From Pseudomonadota bacterium (GTDB taxonomy: Bacteria; Desulfobacterota; Desulfobulbia; Desulfobulbales; Desulfocapsaceae), in assembly GCA_018821785.1 (NCBI GenBank), contig JAHJLI010000099.1, positions 1 to 42,411 of the forward strand: a DNA stretch of 42,411 nucleotides, written 5' to 3'. Positions 1 to 8,317 of this stretch are shown piece after piece. A program made the position numbers and the translations under genes. Within the stretch, counting starts at the first letter, position 1. Every line of letters begins with the position of its first letter. A model generated the notes under the pieces. It was not told the origin of the DNA. It searched no databases and saw nothing but the letters and a program-made list of their open reading frames with translations.

Positions 1-728
1 CACCCCAAGAGTTGTCCGGCGGCCAGCAGCAACGCACCGCCCTGGCTCGGGCCCTGGTCAAAGAGGCCGAGCTGGTACTGCTTGACGAACCGCTTGCCAA
101 TCTCGACTACAAGCTGCGCGAAGAACTGCGCGAAGAACTGCCGAAGATATTTTCAGCCACCGGCTCGATTTTTGTCTACGCCACCACCGAGCCCTCCGAG
201 GCCCTGTTGCTCGGCGGCAATATCGCTTCCCTGCACCATGGCAGGGTGACCCAGTTCGGAAAGACCATCGACGTTTTCTCCCGGCCGCAAAACCTCATCA
301 CCGCTCAGACCCTTTCCGATCCACCTCTGAACATCCTGCCGGTGACCAAACTGAACAACAAGATGCTCTACAAGAGCCATGTGGAGATCCCTGTTCTCGG
401 CCCTCTGCCAAAGCTGCCGGACGACGACTATACCATCGCCTTCAGGCCGCACCATCTCTACCTGCAGCGACCCTCGGAAGCGGCAATTGCCGTCAATGCC
501 AAGGTGGTGGTCACCGAGATCACCGGCTCAGAGAGCTATGTGCATGTCGATGTTGCAGGCGTCCGCTGGGTTCTCTTGGCACGGGGCATTCATCACATCG
601 ACATTGGCAAAACAATTGAGATTTTTATGGACCCCCGGACATTTTACGTCTTCGATAGAAACGCCTCTCTGGTGGTGACACCAGCGTCGGTGAGCGGGGC
701 AGAGAAGGAGAATACATGGCTAAAGTAA
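1..728 (+). CDS. glpS: Glycerol ABC transporter ATP-binding protein GlpS (5' end missing)
   Basis: This is the C-terminal two thirds of a CUT1/MalK-type ATPase; the gene enters from outside the window (first full codon at position 3). Visible are the canonical ABC signature LSGGQQQR at the left edge, a Walker B with catalytic glutamate (LVLLDEP) and a D-loop (ANLD). The H-loop, normally THDQ in these ATPases, reads ATTEP, so the switch histidine is missing. A TOBE-like regulatory domain follows. The gene overlaps the next ATPase gene by 13 bases. Gene order S-T-P-Q-U-V followed by glpK matches the Rhizobium glycerol importer (family knowledge), so the likely role is energising glycerol uptake at the inner face of the membrane. 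Substrate is inferred from context. Confidence 0.88.
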   Translation, partial: PQELSGGQQQRTALARALVKEAELVLLDEPLANLDYKLREELREELPKIFSATGSIFVYATTEPSEALLLGGNIASLHHGRVTQFGKTIDVFSRPQNLITAQTLSDPPLNILPVTKLNNKMLYKSHVEIPVLGPLPKLPDDDYTIAFRPHHLYLQRPSEAAIAVNAKVVVTEITGSESYVHVDVAGVRWVLLARGIHHIDIGKTIEIFMDPRTFYVFDRNASLVVTPASVSGAEKENTWLK

Positions 729-1804
729 CCTTAAAAGATATCGCCCATTCCTATACAGGGTACTCCGAGAATCCCGACGACTATGCCCTGAAGAGTCTCG
801 ACCTGACCTGGCGCGATGGTGGCGCCTACGCCCTCCTCGGTCCTTCCGGCTGCGGCAAGACCACCCTTTTAAACATCATCTCCGGCCTCTTGATCCCGAC
901 CAAAGGCCAGGTATTGTTCAACGACCAGGATGTGACCCGGCTGCCCACCGAGCACCGCAACATCGCTCAGATTTTTCAGTTTCCGGTGATCTACGACACC
1001 ATGACGGTGTTTGAAAATCTCGCCTTTCCCCTGAAAAACCGTGGCCGAACCAAGACGGAGATCGAACCGCGGGTCATTGAAATTGCCAGAATGCTCGGCC
1101 TTGAGACAAACCTTTACACCAAGGCCCAGCACCTGACCGCCGACGCCAAACAAAAAATTTCTCTCGGACGCGGCTTGATACGACAGAGTGTCAACGCCAT
1201 ACTCTTCGACGAACCGCTCACCGTCATCGACCCACAGCTCAAATGGGAATTGCGCTCGCAGCTCAAATACCTGCACAAGCAGTTCGGTTTCACCATGATC
1301 TACGTCACCCATGACCAGACCGAGGCCCTGACCTTCGCCGATGAGGTTATCGTCATGTACGAGGGAGAGATTGTCCAGGTCGGTACCCCGGAGGCATTGT
1401 TCGAACGGCCGGAGCACACCTTCGTCGGCTACTTCATCGGCTCTCCGGGAATGAATATCGCCCCCTGCAACATCCAGGGCGACAAAGCGATCATCGACGG
1501 CCACGAAATAGCCCTCACCAGGGACTACCATGCCATTCCAGCAGGAGCCAAGATCGAGATGGGCATCCGCCCGGAATATCTGCGGCTCAACCCACCAGGC
1601 GGAGCAGGCTTGCCGGTGAGCATCAAAAAAGTCGATGATATCGGCCGCTATAAAATCGTCCGGGTCGGCCTGAACACCCGTGAATTCAATGTGGTTGTAC
1701 CCGAACTGTCGGGCATGACCGGAGACAAGGCCAGCCTTGCCTTCGATATTGAGCATACCAACATCTATGTCAACGACCATCTTTTTTCAGGAGAACAGCA
1801 ATGA
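716..1804 (+). CDS. glpT: Glycerol ABC transporter ATP-binding protein GlpT
   Basis: A 362-residue MalK-type ATPase. Walker A (GPSGCGKT) lies at residues 42-49, the Q-loop at QIFQF, Walker B at AILFDEP and the H-loop at VTHDQTEA; a TOBE-like C-terminal domain follows. The ABC signature is degenerate: where LSGGQ is expected the protein reads LTADAKQK, and the D-loop is TVID. This complements GlpS, which has a good signature but no H-loop histidine, so a GlpS-GlpT heterodimer would keep one complete ATP site and one degenerate site. The start overlaps glpS by 13 bases, and the stop overlaps the next start in ATGA, indicating translational coupling. Confidence 0.9.
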   Translation: MAKVTLKDIAHSYTGYSENPDDYALKSLDLTWRDGGAYALLGPSGCGKTTLLNIISGLLIPTKGQVLFNDQDVTRLPTEHRNIAQIFQFPVIYDTMTVFENLAFPLKNRGRTKTEIEPRVIEIARMLGLETNLYTKAQHLTADAKQKISLGRGLIRQSVNAILFDEPLTVIDPQLKWELRSQLKYLHKQFGFTMIYVTHDQTEALTFADEVIVMYEGEIVQVGTPEALFERPEHTFVGYFIGSPGMNIAPCNIQGDKAIIDGHEIALTRDYHAIPAGAKIEMGIRPEYLRLNPPGGAGLPVSIKKVDDIGRYKIVRVGLNTREFNVVVPELSGMTGDKASLAFDIEHTNIYVNDHLFSGEQQ

Positions 1805-2685
1805 TCGCCAAACAGACTAACCAGAAAGCCTGGTTCATGGTCCTGCCAGTTTTCCTTGTGGTAGCCTTCAGTGCAGTCATTCCCCTCATGACCGTCGTTA
1901 ACTATTCGGTCCAGGACACCTTCGGCAATAACGTGTTTACCTGGGTAGGCATGGACTGGTTTAAGGACCTCATTCACTCGGAACGTTTTCATGCCGCCTT
2001 TCTCAAACAATTGATGTTCTCGGGTATTATCCTTCTTATCGAGGTGCCGCTCGGAATAATGATTGCCTTGGCCATGCCGAAAAAGGGCTGGGGCGTGCCG
2101 GTCTGCCTGATCAGCATGGCCCTGCCGCTGCTCATCCCCTGGAACGTGGTCGGGACCATCTGGCAGATCTTCGGCCGAGTCGATATCGGCCTTCTCGGCC
2201 ACAGCCTCGCTTCGCTGGGCTTTGATTACAACTACACTCAGGACCCAATCGCCGCCTGGATCACCCTCATCATCATGGATGTCTGGCACTGGACCAGTCT
2301 GGTCGTCCTGCTCTGCTACGCCGGGCTCTGCTCCATCCCTGAGGCCTATTACCAGGCAGCAAAAATCGATGGGGCTTCGCGCTGGTCTGTCTTTCGCTAT
2401 ATCCAGCTGCCGAAGATGCAGCGGGTGCTGCTGATCGCCATCCTCCTGCGCTTTATGGACAGCTTCATGATCTATACCGAGCCCTTTGTCATCACCGGCG
2501 GTGGTCCCGGCAATTCGACGACTTTCATGTCCATCGATCTGGTGAAGCTGGCCATTGGCCAGTTCGACCTCGGCCCTGCTGCCGCCATGTCGCTCGTCTA
2601 TTTCCTTGTCATTCTCCTGCTCTGCTGGGTCTTCTATACGGTTATGAGTAATATCGGCGAAGAAAGCTCAAACGGAGGTAAGTGA
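1801..2685 (+). CDS. glpP: Glycerol ABC transporter permease GlpP
   Basis: A 294-residue inner-membrane permease of the MalF/UgpA type with about six membrane helices, the first at residues 12-33. The cytoplasmic EAA loop that docks to the ATPases is visible near residues 180-200 (YYQAAKIDGASRWSVF). It starts in the ATGA overlap with glpT and is separated from the next permease by one base, so it belongs to the same transcript. Assignment to glycerol rests on the operon order (two ATPases, two permeases, small membrane protein, binding protein, glycerol kinase). Confidence 0.88.
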   Translation: MIAKQTNQKAWFMVLPVFLVVAFSAVIPLMTVVNYSVQDTFGNNVFTWVGMDWFKDLIHSERFHAAFLKQLMFSGIILLIEVPLGIMIALAMPKKGWGVPVCLISMALPLLIPWNVVGTIWQIFGRVDIGLLGHSLASLGFDYNYTQDPIAAWITLIIMDVWHWTSLVVLLCYAGLCSIPEAYYQAAKIDGASRWSVFRYIQLPKMQRVLLIAILLRFMDSFMIYTEPFVITGGGPGNSTTFMSIDLVKLAIGQFDLGPAAAMSLVYFLVILLLCWVFYTVMSNIGEESSNGGK

Positions 2686-2686
2686 T

Positions 2687-3484
2687 ATGCGACTCAAATG
2701 GCTGATCCCCGCTATCTATATTATTTTTCTGCTGTTACCGATCTACTGGCTCGTTAATATGAGTCTCAAGACCAATGAGGAGATCCTCTCGGTATTCACT
2801 CTCTGGCCGCGCGACCTGACCTTTGCCAACTATATGGTCATCTTCACCGATGCCTCCTGGTATTCTGGCTATATCAATTCGATGATCTACGTGTCGATAA
2901 ACGTGGTCATTTCAGTTACCTTCGCCCTGCCCGCCGCCTACGCCTTTTCCAGATATTCCTTCGTTGGTGACAAACATCTGTTTTTCTGGCTTTTGACCAA
3001 CCGCATGGCGCCGCCTGCGGTCTTTGCCCTGCCGTTTTTCCAACTGTATTCGTCGATCGGCCTCTTTGACACCCACATCGCCGTGGCCATTGCCCACTGC
3101 CTCTTTAACCTGCCACTGGCTGTGTGGATCCTTGAGGGTTTCATGTCGGGCATCCCGAAAGAGATCGACGAAACCGCCTTTGTCGACGGGTATTCCTGGC
3201 CGCGCTTTTTTATCAAGATCTTCATTCCCAATATCGCCTCAGGAATTGGCGTCACCGCCTTTTTCTGCTTCATGTTTTCCTGGGTGGAGCTGCTCCTCGC
3301 CAGGACCCTTACCGCCGTCAACGCCAAACCGATTTCGGCGATCATGACCCGCACCGTCTCCGCCTCGGGTCTTGATTGGGGGGTGCTCGCCGCCGCCGGT
3401 GTTCTGACCATTCTGCCGGGTGCACTGGTCATCTATTTTGTCCGCAACCATATCGCCAAGGGCTTCGCCCTCGGTCGCGTATAA
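2687..3484 (+). CDS. glpQ: Glycerol ABC transporter permease GlpQ
   Basis: A 265-residue permease of the MalG/UgpE type with about six membrane helices and an EAA loop around IPKEIDETAFVDGYSW. It is the usual second, shorter permease of CUT1 importers and would form the channel with GlpP. A GGAGG-like ribosome site (ACGGAGGTAAGTG) precedes the ATG. The name GlpQ here follows the Rhizobium transporter nomenclature and should not be confused with the glycerophosphodiester phosphodiesterase of enteric bacteria. Confidence 0.88.
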   Translation: MRLKWLIPAIYIIFLLLPIYWLVNMSLKTNEEILSVFTLWPRDLTFANYMVIFTDASWYSGYINSMIYVSINVVISVTFALPAAYAFSRYSFVGDKHLFFWLLTNRMAPPAVFALPFFQLYSSIGLFDTHIAVAIAHCLFNLPLAVWILEGFMSGIPKEIDETAFVDGYSWPRFFIKIFIPNIASGIGVTAFFCFMFSWVELLLARTLTAVNAKPISAIMTRTVSASGLDWGVLAAAGVLTILPGALVIYFVRNHIAKGFALGRV

Positions 3485-3495
3485 GGAGGAGATTC

Positions 3496-3780
3496 ATGAA
3501 TTTCAACTGGATGGCCTGGACCGCGCCGACCGCCAGCTTCTTTGGCATCATCTTCTGCCTGCTGGTAATAATGACAATCTGGGAGCTGAAATGTCCGGGA
3601 GGAGGACCGCGCATCGGTATCCTCCGCTTCGAGACCACCAGGGGCGACAGGCTTTTTGTCTCCCTGCTCGGTTCGGCCTTTATTCACATTTTTTGGTTGG
3701 CGCTCTTTCCCGGCCTCAGTCTATATTGGGCACTCGTTTTTTCTTGCATCTATGCGCTCGCCGTTTTCCGGTGGGTTTAA
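3496..3780 (+). CDS. glpU: Small membrane protein GlpU (DUF2160-type)
   Basis: A 94-residue protein with two or three membrane helices (about residues 9-28 and 52-93). I chose the ATG at 3496 because AAGGAGGAG sits just upstream and the resulting start MNFNWMAWTAPT matches the family's usual start; a longer reading frame runs upstream inside glpQ and is not credible. Small DUF2160 proteins occur at this place in glycerol importer operons; their role is not established. The position between permease and binding protein suggests it belongs to the transporter. Confidence 0.82.
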   Translation: MNFNWMAWTAPTASFFGIIFCLLVIMTIWELKCPGGGPRIGILRFETTRGDRLFVSLLGSAFIHIFWLALFPGLSLYWALVFSCIYALAVFRWV

Positions 3781-3849
3781 AGGTTGTTTCGTTCTGCCAC
3801 AGAACACCTCGGTGGCGGGAAAATCGTCAAATAAAAGAGGAGAACATCA

Positions 3850-5562
3850 ATGATTAAACAGCTCGTAACGGCAACAGCATTGGCCGCCCTGTTGGCGGGG
3901 CCCGCAGTAGCGGGGATGGATGATGCAAAAAAATGGGTGGACACCGAGTTCCAACCCTCAACCCTGTCGAAAGCCGACCAGATGAAGGAGATGGAGTGGT
4001 TTGTAAAAGCCGCCGCACCTTTCAAAGGTATGGAGATCAAGGTGGTTTCCGAGACACTTACCACCCATGAATATGAGTCCAAGACCCTGGCCAAGGCTTT
4101 CTCTGAGATCACCGGCATCAAGCTTACCCACGACCTGATCGGTGAGGGCGATGTTATCGAAAAACTGCAGACCCAGATGCAGTCCAACAAAAATATCTAT
4201 GACGCCTATATCAATGACTCCGACCTGATCGGCACCCACTTCCGCTATCAGCAGGCAGTTCCCCTCAGCGACTGGATGAGCGGCGAGGGCAAGGACGTTA
4301 CCGATCCGATGCTCGATGTCAACGACTTCATCGGCAAATCCTTTACCACTGGCCCGGACGGTAAACTCTACCAGATCCCCGATCAGCAATTCGCCAACCT
4401 TTACTGGTTCCGCTACGACTGGTTCAAAAAACCGGAGCTTCGGGCAAAATTCAAGGAACTCTACGGCTATGAGCTGGGCGTGCCGGTGAACTGGTCGGCC
4501 TATGAAGATATCGCCGAATTTTTCACCGATAAAGTAAAGGAGATCGACGGCAAACGGGTTTATGGCCATATGGATTGCGGCAAGAAAGACCCGTCACTTG
4601 GCTGGCGCTTCACCGATGCCTGGCTGTCCATGGCCGGGGCCGGTGACAAAGGTATTCCCAACGGCCTGCCGGTTGACGAGTGGGGTATCCGGGTTGAAGG
4701 TTGTCGTCCGGTCGGCTCATCCGTTTCCCGCGGCGGTGACACCAACGGCCCCGCCTCCGTCTATGCCCTCACCAAATATATCGATTGGTTGAAGAAATAT
4801 GCCCCACCCGAGGCCGCCGGCATGACCTTCTCCGAGGCCGGTCCGGTTCCCGCGCAAGGAGCAATTGCCCAGCAGATTTTCTGGTATACCGCCTTTACCG
4901 CTGATATGGCCAAGCCCGGCAATCCGGTGGTCGATGAAAGTGGCAACCCGAAATGGCGTATGGCTCCCTCTCCCCACGGCCCCTACTGGGAAGAAGGCAT
5001 GAAACTCGGTTATCAGGATGCCGGTTCCTGGACGCTTATGAAATCCACCCCGGTTGACCGACGTAAAGCGGCCTGGCTGTATGCCCAGTTCGTCATCTCG
5101 AAAAGCGTCAGTCTGAAGAAGACCCATGTCGGCCTCACCCCGATCCGTGAGAGCGATATCTGGCATGCCTCCTTCACCGAGCGCGCCCCGAAACTCGGCG
5201 GTCTGATCGAATTCTACCGCAGCCCGGCCCGCGTACAGTGGACTCCGACCGGCACCAACGTTCCCGATTACCCGAAACTTGCCCAGCTGTGGTGGCAGAA
5301 CGTAGCCGATGCAGTCACCGGCGACAAGACTCCTCAACAAGCCATGGATTCTCTGGCCGAGCAGCAGGACAAGGTCATGGAACGGCTTGAAAAGGCTGGT
5401 ATCCAGGGAGAATGCGGACCGAAGCTGAACAAGCCCCAGGATCCTTCTTACTGGCTGAATCTGCCCGGCGCTCCCAAGCCGAAGCTCGCCAACGAAAAAC
5501 CAAAAGGTGAAACCATCGATTACGACGAACTCGTTAAAAGTTGGGCCGCCACTAAAAAATAA
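3850..5562 (+). CDS. glpV: Glycerol ABC transporter substrate-binding protein GlpV
   Basis: A 570-residue periplasmic binding protein with a clear Sec signal peptide (about residues 1-22, cleavage after AVA). It is long for a CUT1 binding protein, as is usual for the glycerol-specific GlpV group. The mature part carries the two-lobed binding fold and ends in a lysine-rich tail. A good ribosome site (AGAGGAGAACATCA) precedes the ATG. It is the last transporter gene and is followed by a stem-loop and a terminator, consistent with separate control of the binding-protein message and of glpK. Confidence 0.9.
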   Translation: MIKQLVTATALAALLAGPAVAGMDDAKKWVDTEFQPSTLSKADQMKEMEWFVKAAAPFKGMEIKVVSETLTTHEYESKTLAKAFSEITGIKLTHDLIGEGDVIEKLQTQMQSNKNIYDAYINDSDLIGTHFRYQQAVPLSDWMSGEGKDVTDPMLDVNDFIGKSFTTGPDGKLYQIPDQQFANLYWFRYDWFKKPELRAKFKELYGYELGVPVNWSAYEDIAEFFTDKVKEIDGKRVYGHMDCGKKDPSLGWRFTDAWLSMAGAGDKGIPNGLPVDEWGIRVEGCRPVGSSVSRGGDTNGPASVYALTKYIDWLKKYAPPEAAGMTFSEAGPVPAQGAIAQQIFWYTAFTADMAKPGNPVVDESGNPKWRMAPSPHGPYWEEGMKLGYQDAGSWTLMKSTPVDRRKAAWLYAQFVISKSVSLKKTHVGLTPIRESDIWHASFTERAPKLGGLIEFYRSPARVQWTPTGTNVPDYPKLAQLWWQNVADAVTGDKTPQQAMDSLAEQQDKVMERLEKAGIQGECGPKLNKPQDPSYWLNLPGAPKPKLANEKPKGETIDYDELVKSWAATKK

Positions 5563-5576
5563 GGTTTCTGAAACCT

Positions 5577-5605
5577 GTGCCCCTGCGTTTTTCCTGCAGG
5601 GGCAC
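5577..5605 (+). terminator. Stem-loop just after glpV
   Basis: A perfect 10-bp stem: GTGCCCCTGC at 5577-5586 pairs with GCAGGGGCAC at 5596-5605. No T-tract follows, so on its own it is more likely a 3' mRNA-stabilising or attenuating hairpin behind the binding-protein gene than a complete terminator. Confidence 0.6.
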
Positions 5606-5620
5606 GATATGAAGTGCAAA

Positions 5621-5657
5621 AACAGGTTGACGGCCAGGGTCGTAACCTGTTTTTTTA
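5621..5657 (+). terminator. Rho-independent terminator between glpV and glpK
   Basis: AACAGGTT at 5621-5628 pairs with AACCTGTT at 5644-5651 and is followed directly by a run of T. This is a classical intrinsic terminator on the plus strand, ending the glpSTPQUV transcript. Confidence 0.75.
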
Positions 5658-5659
5658 TT

Positions 5660-5736
5660 AGTACCTTACAGATTGATTTCTTGTTTTTTTGCAAGAAATC
5701 AATCTATCTAAAGGTACTTATCCCGTTCACCGGGGT
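5660..5736 (+). repeat. Dispersed palindromic repeat, copy 1
   Basis: A long palindrome. An outer arm AGTACCTT (5660-5667) pairs with AAGGTACT (5711-5718), and an inner 14-bp arm AGATTGATTTCTTG (5670-5683) pairs with CAAGAAATCAATCT (5692-5705). The right arm runs into a conserved tail, GTACTTATCCCGT then TCACCGGGGT, which contains a second small hairpin (CCCG with CGGG). Copy 2 at 12864 matches it along the whole length and copy 3 at 42386 matches the tail. It lies between the glpV terminator and glpK. Confidence 0.8.
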
Positions 5737-5780
5737 GAGTTGACACATTTGCTCAAAGCCATCAAAAAGGAGAACCACGC

Positions 5781-7271
5781 ATGGCGTCGCATATACTGGC
5801 AATCGATCAAGGAACCACCTCCAGCAGGGCTATTGTTTTCAACGATCAGCTTGAGATAGTCGGCGCCGCCCAACAGGAGTTCCAGCAGTTTTTCCCACAA
5901 TCGGGTTGGGTGGAGCATGATCCCGAAGAGATCTGGAGTTCAACCCTTGCCACCTGCCGCATGGCCTTGGATAAGGCCCGCCTCACCGGCAAGGATATTA
6001 CTGCCATCGGTATCACCAACCAGCGGGAAACCACACTCATCTGGGATAAAGAGAGCGGCAAACCGATCCATAAGGCCATCGTCTGGCAGGACCGAAGGAC
6101 CTCTGACTTTTGCTCCGAGTTGCGGGATGCAGGCCACGATCCGATGATCACCGAAAAAACAGGATTACTCCTCGACTCCTATTTTTCCGGGACCAAGATT
6201 AAGTGGCTGCTCGACCATGTGCCGGGGGCACAGGAAAAGGCTTTGGCCGGCAAACTCTCTTTCGGCACCGTCGACAGCTTTTTACTCTGGCGCCTGACCG
6301 GCGGCAAGGTGCACGCCACCGACGCCACCAACGCCTCCCGCACCATGCTCTTTAATATCCATGAAAACTGCTGGGACAAGGAACTGCTGGAGCTACTGGA
6401 CATTCCCTTTTCTCTGCTGCCCGAGGTGCGCGACTCGTCCGCCGACTTCGGCAGTACCGACCCGGCCCTTTTCGGAACTGCCATCCCGATCGGCGGCATC
6501 GCCGGAGATCAGCAGGCGGCTCTCGTCGGCCAGGCCTGTTTCCAGCCGGGGATGATCAAATCGACCTACGGCACCGGCTGCTTTATCGTTCTTAATACCG
6601 GCGAGCAGGCGGTTCGCTCGAAAAACCGGTTGCTCACCACCATCGGCTACCGGCTTGCAGGAAAAACCACCTACGCCCTGGAAGGCTCAATCTTTGTTGC
6701 CGGCGCCGCGGTCCAGTGGATGCGCGACGCCATGGGCCTCATCGAGTCAGCCTCGGACACCGGCAAACTTGCCCGTCAGGCTGATATCAACCAGGATGTG
6801 TATCTCGTCCCGGCCTTTACCGGACTCGGTGCGCCGTACTGGGATGCAGACGCCCGCGGCGCTATTTTCGGTTTGACCCGTGCCACCGGCCCAGCCGAGC
6901 TGTCCAAGGCGGCCCTCGAAGCTGTCTGCTACCAGACCCGTGATCTCCTGGAGGCAATGCGCGGAGACTGGGACAAGATGGGCGAAACGGTGCTGCGCGT
7001 CGATGGCGGCATGGTCGCTTCCAACTTCACCATGCAGTTTCTTGCCGATATCCTCAATGCCCCCGTCGACCGGCCGATGGTTCTCGAAACCACCGCCCTT
7101 GGCGCCGCCTATCTGGCAGGACTGCATAAGGGCCTTTTCCCGCAACCGCACCAGTTCGGCGGTTCGTGGAAGCGCGATAAACGATTTACCCCGTCTCTTG
7201 CCGAAGACATCCGCATCCGTAAATATAACGGCTGGAAAGATGCGGTCAGGCGGACCCTCAGCAGATCGTAG
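5781..7271 (+). CDS. glpK: Glycerol kinase GlpK
   Basis: A 496-residue FGGY-family kinase that phosphorylates glycerol with ATP to glycerol-3-phosphate, trapping it in the cytoplasm. The N-terminal phosphate-binding motif [10 protein letters not shown], the NQRETT and WQDRRT stretches at the substrate site, [10 protein letters not shown] and the ATP-site GGMVASN are all present, and the length is normal. The start has a strong ribosome site (AAAAAGGAGAACC). It stands 218 bases after glpV, behind a terminator and a palindromic repeat, and probably has its own promoter; TTGACA at 5740-5745 could be a -35 box but I see no good -10 at the right distance. Confidence 0.97.
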   Translation: MASHILAIDQGTTSSRAIVFNDQLEIVGAAQQEFQQFFPQSGWVEHDPEEIWSSTLATCRMALDKARLTGKDITAIGITNQRETTLIWDKESGKPIHKAIVWQDRRTSDFCSELRDAGHDPMITEKTGLLLDSYFSGTKIKWLLDHVPGAQEKALAGKLSFGTVDSFLLWRLTGGKVHATDATNASRTMLFNIHENCWDKELLELLDIPFSLLPEVRDSSADFGSTDPALFGTAIPIGGIAGDQQAALVGQACFQPGMIKSTYGTGCFIVLNTGEQAVRSKNRLLTTIGYRLAGKTTYALEGSIFVAGAAVQWMRDAMGLIESASDTGKLARQADINQDVYLVPAFTGLGAPYWDADARGAIFGLTRATGPAELSKAALEAVCYQTRDLLEAMRGDWDKMGETVLRVDGGMVASNFTMQFLADILNAPVDRPMVLETTALGAAYLAGLHKGLFPQPHQFGGSWKRDKRFTPSLAEDIRIRKYNGWKDAVRRTLSRS

Positions 7272-7295
7272 ATTTTTGCAAGGAGACGTGCAGTT

Positions 7296-8087
7296 ATGCA
7301 GCCGCTAAGGACAATGGACCCGGGCACCTTCAGAGGCGTCCGCTATATTCTTACCGACATTGACGATACCCTGACCCTTGCCGGCAAGCTGCCGGCATCG
7401 GCCTACAGTGCCCTCTGGCGTCTGGCTGCTGCCGGCTATCAGGTTATTCCGGTCACCGGCCGTCCTGCCGGATGGTGTGATTTAATAGCCAGGCAATGGC
7501 CGGTCGTAGGGGTGGTGGGCGAAAACGGCGCCCTCTATTTCCGCTATGACGAAGGGCGGAAAATCATGGATCGCTGCTTCTGGAAGACTGAGGAGGAACG
7601 TGCGATAGATCGCACTCGGCTAGCAACTATCCGGGAGGAGGTGCTGCACACTATCCCCGGTTGCGCGGTCGCCGCCGACCAGGCCTACCGGGAGGCGGAT
7701 CTTGCCATCGATTTCTGCGAGGATGTGGCCGCTCTCGACCGAGAAGCAGTTCAGGCCATTGTCGATTGTTTCGTAAAATACGGCGCCATCGCCAAAGTCA
7801 GCTCCATCCATGTCAATGGCTGGTACGGCGACTACGACAAACTCAGCATGAGCCGCCGCTTTTTTGCCGACGTCTTCGCCGTTGATATAGAAAAACATCG
7901 CCACCAGGTACTTTATGCCGGCGATTCACCCAACGATGCCCCGATGTTCGCATATTTCCCGCACAGTGTCGGGGTGGCCAATGTCCTGAATTTTGCCGGG
8001 CAGCTGGAACACCAACCGGCCTGGGTTACAGATAAGGAGGGTGGCGATGGCTTTGCCGAACTGACCGATGTTCTGCTATCAATCTAA
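7296..8087 (+). CDS. HAD-superfamily (type IIB-like) phosphatase
   Basis: A 263-residue hydrolase with all HAD motifs: DIDDT (nucleophile Asp21, acid Asp23), the threonine motif VTGRP, a lysine in DKLSMS and the metal-binding GDSPND. Length and the cap position between motifs II and III resemble the IIB group (sucrose-phosphate, trehalose-phosphate and mannosyl-phosphoglycerate phosphatases). It begins 24 bases after glpK with AAGGAG at the right distance, so the two are probably co-transcribed. The substrate is unknown; a glycerol- or polyol-derived phosphate is suggested by context only. Confidence 0.8.
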   Translation: MQPLRTMDPGTFRGVRYILTDIDDTLTLAGKLPASAYSALWRLAAAGYQVIPVTGRPAGWCDLIARQWPVVGVVGENGALYFRYDEGRKIMDRCFWKTEEERAIDRTRLATIREEVLHTIPGCAVAADQAYREADLAIDFCEDVAALDREAVQAIVDCFVKYGAIAKVSSIHVNGWYGDYDKLSMSRRFFADVFAVDIEKHRHQVLYAGDSPNDAPMFAYFPHSVGVANVLNFAGQLEHQPAWVTDKEGGDGFAELTDVLLSI

Positions 8088-8097
8088 AACCCCCTTC

Positions 8098-8125
8098 ACT
8101 GCCTCCGCCTTTCGGCGATGGCAGT
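8098..8125 (+). terminator. Stem-loop after the glpK-HAD operon
   Basis: ACTGCC at 8098-8103 pairs with GGCAGT at 8120-8125, with CGCC/GGCG pairing inside. There is no T-tract. It probably marks the 3' end of the glpK operon. Confidence 0.45.
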
Positions 8126-8264
8126 AACGACGAAATCAGAGTTGCACACAGCATCAATCAACATGGCTGTTCTCCTTTTTGCCAGTGACAGTCTTTGTCC
8201 ATTTGAATCAGCATTGAGTTATCCCAAAGTTGCTCATCAAGTCATACATATTTGCGCCTTCGAA

Positions 8265-8300
8265 CTGAATATCCCCTGTAGTAAAATGGGGGATATTCAG
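8265..8300. terminator. Perfect stem-loop between convergent genes
   Basis: CTGAATATCCCC (8265-8276) pairs perfectly with GGGGATATTCAG (8289-8300). It lies 17 bases beyond the stop codon of the minus-strand barrel gene, in the convergent gap, and may serve that gene's 3' end or both directions. No T-run on either side. Confidence 0.55.
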
Positions 8301-8317
8301 TGGTTCCGTTTTCTGGT

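Noticed and set aside
869..1780. Long minus-strand open frame opposite glpT (303 codons)
   Set aside because: It is a mirror of a strongly conserved ATPase gene; no motif, signal or ribosome site.
4717..5694. Minus-strand open frame of 325 codons opposite glpV
   Set aside because: Shadow of the binding-protein gene; composition not protein-like.
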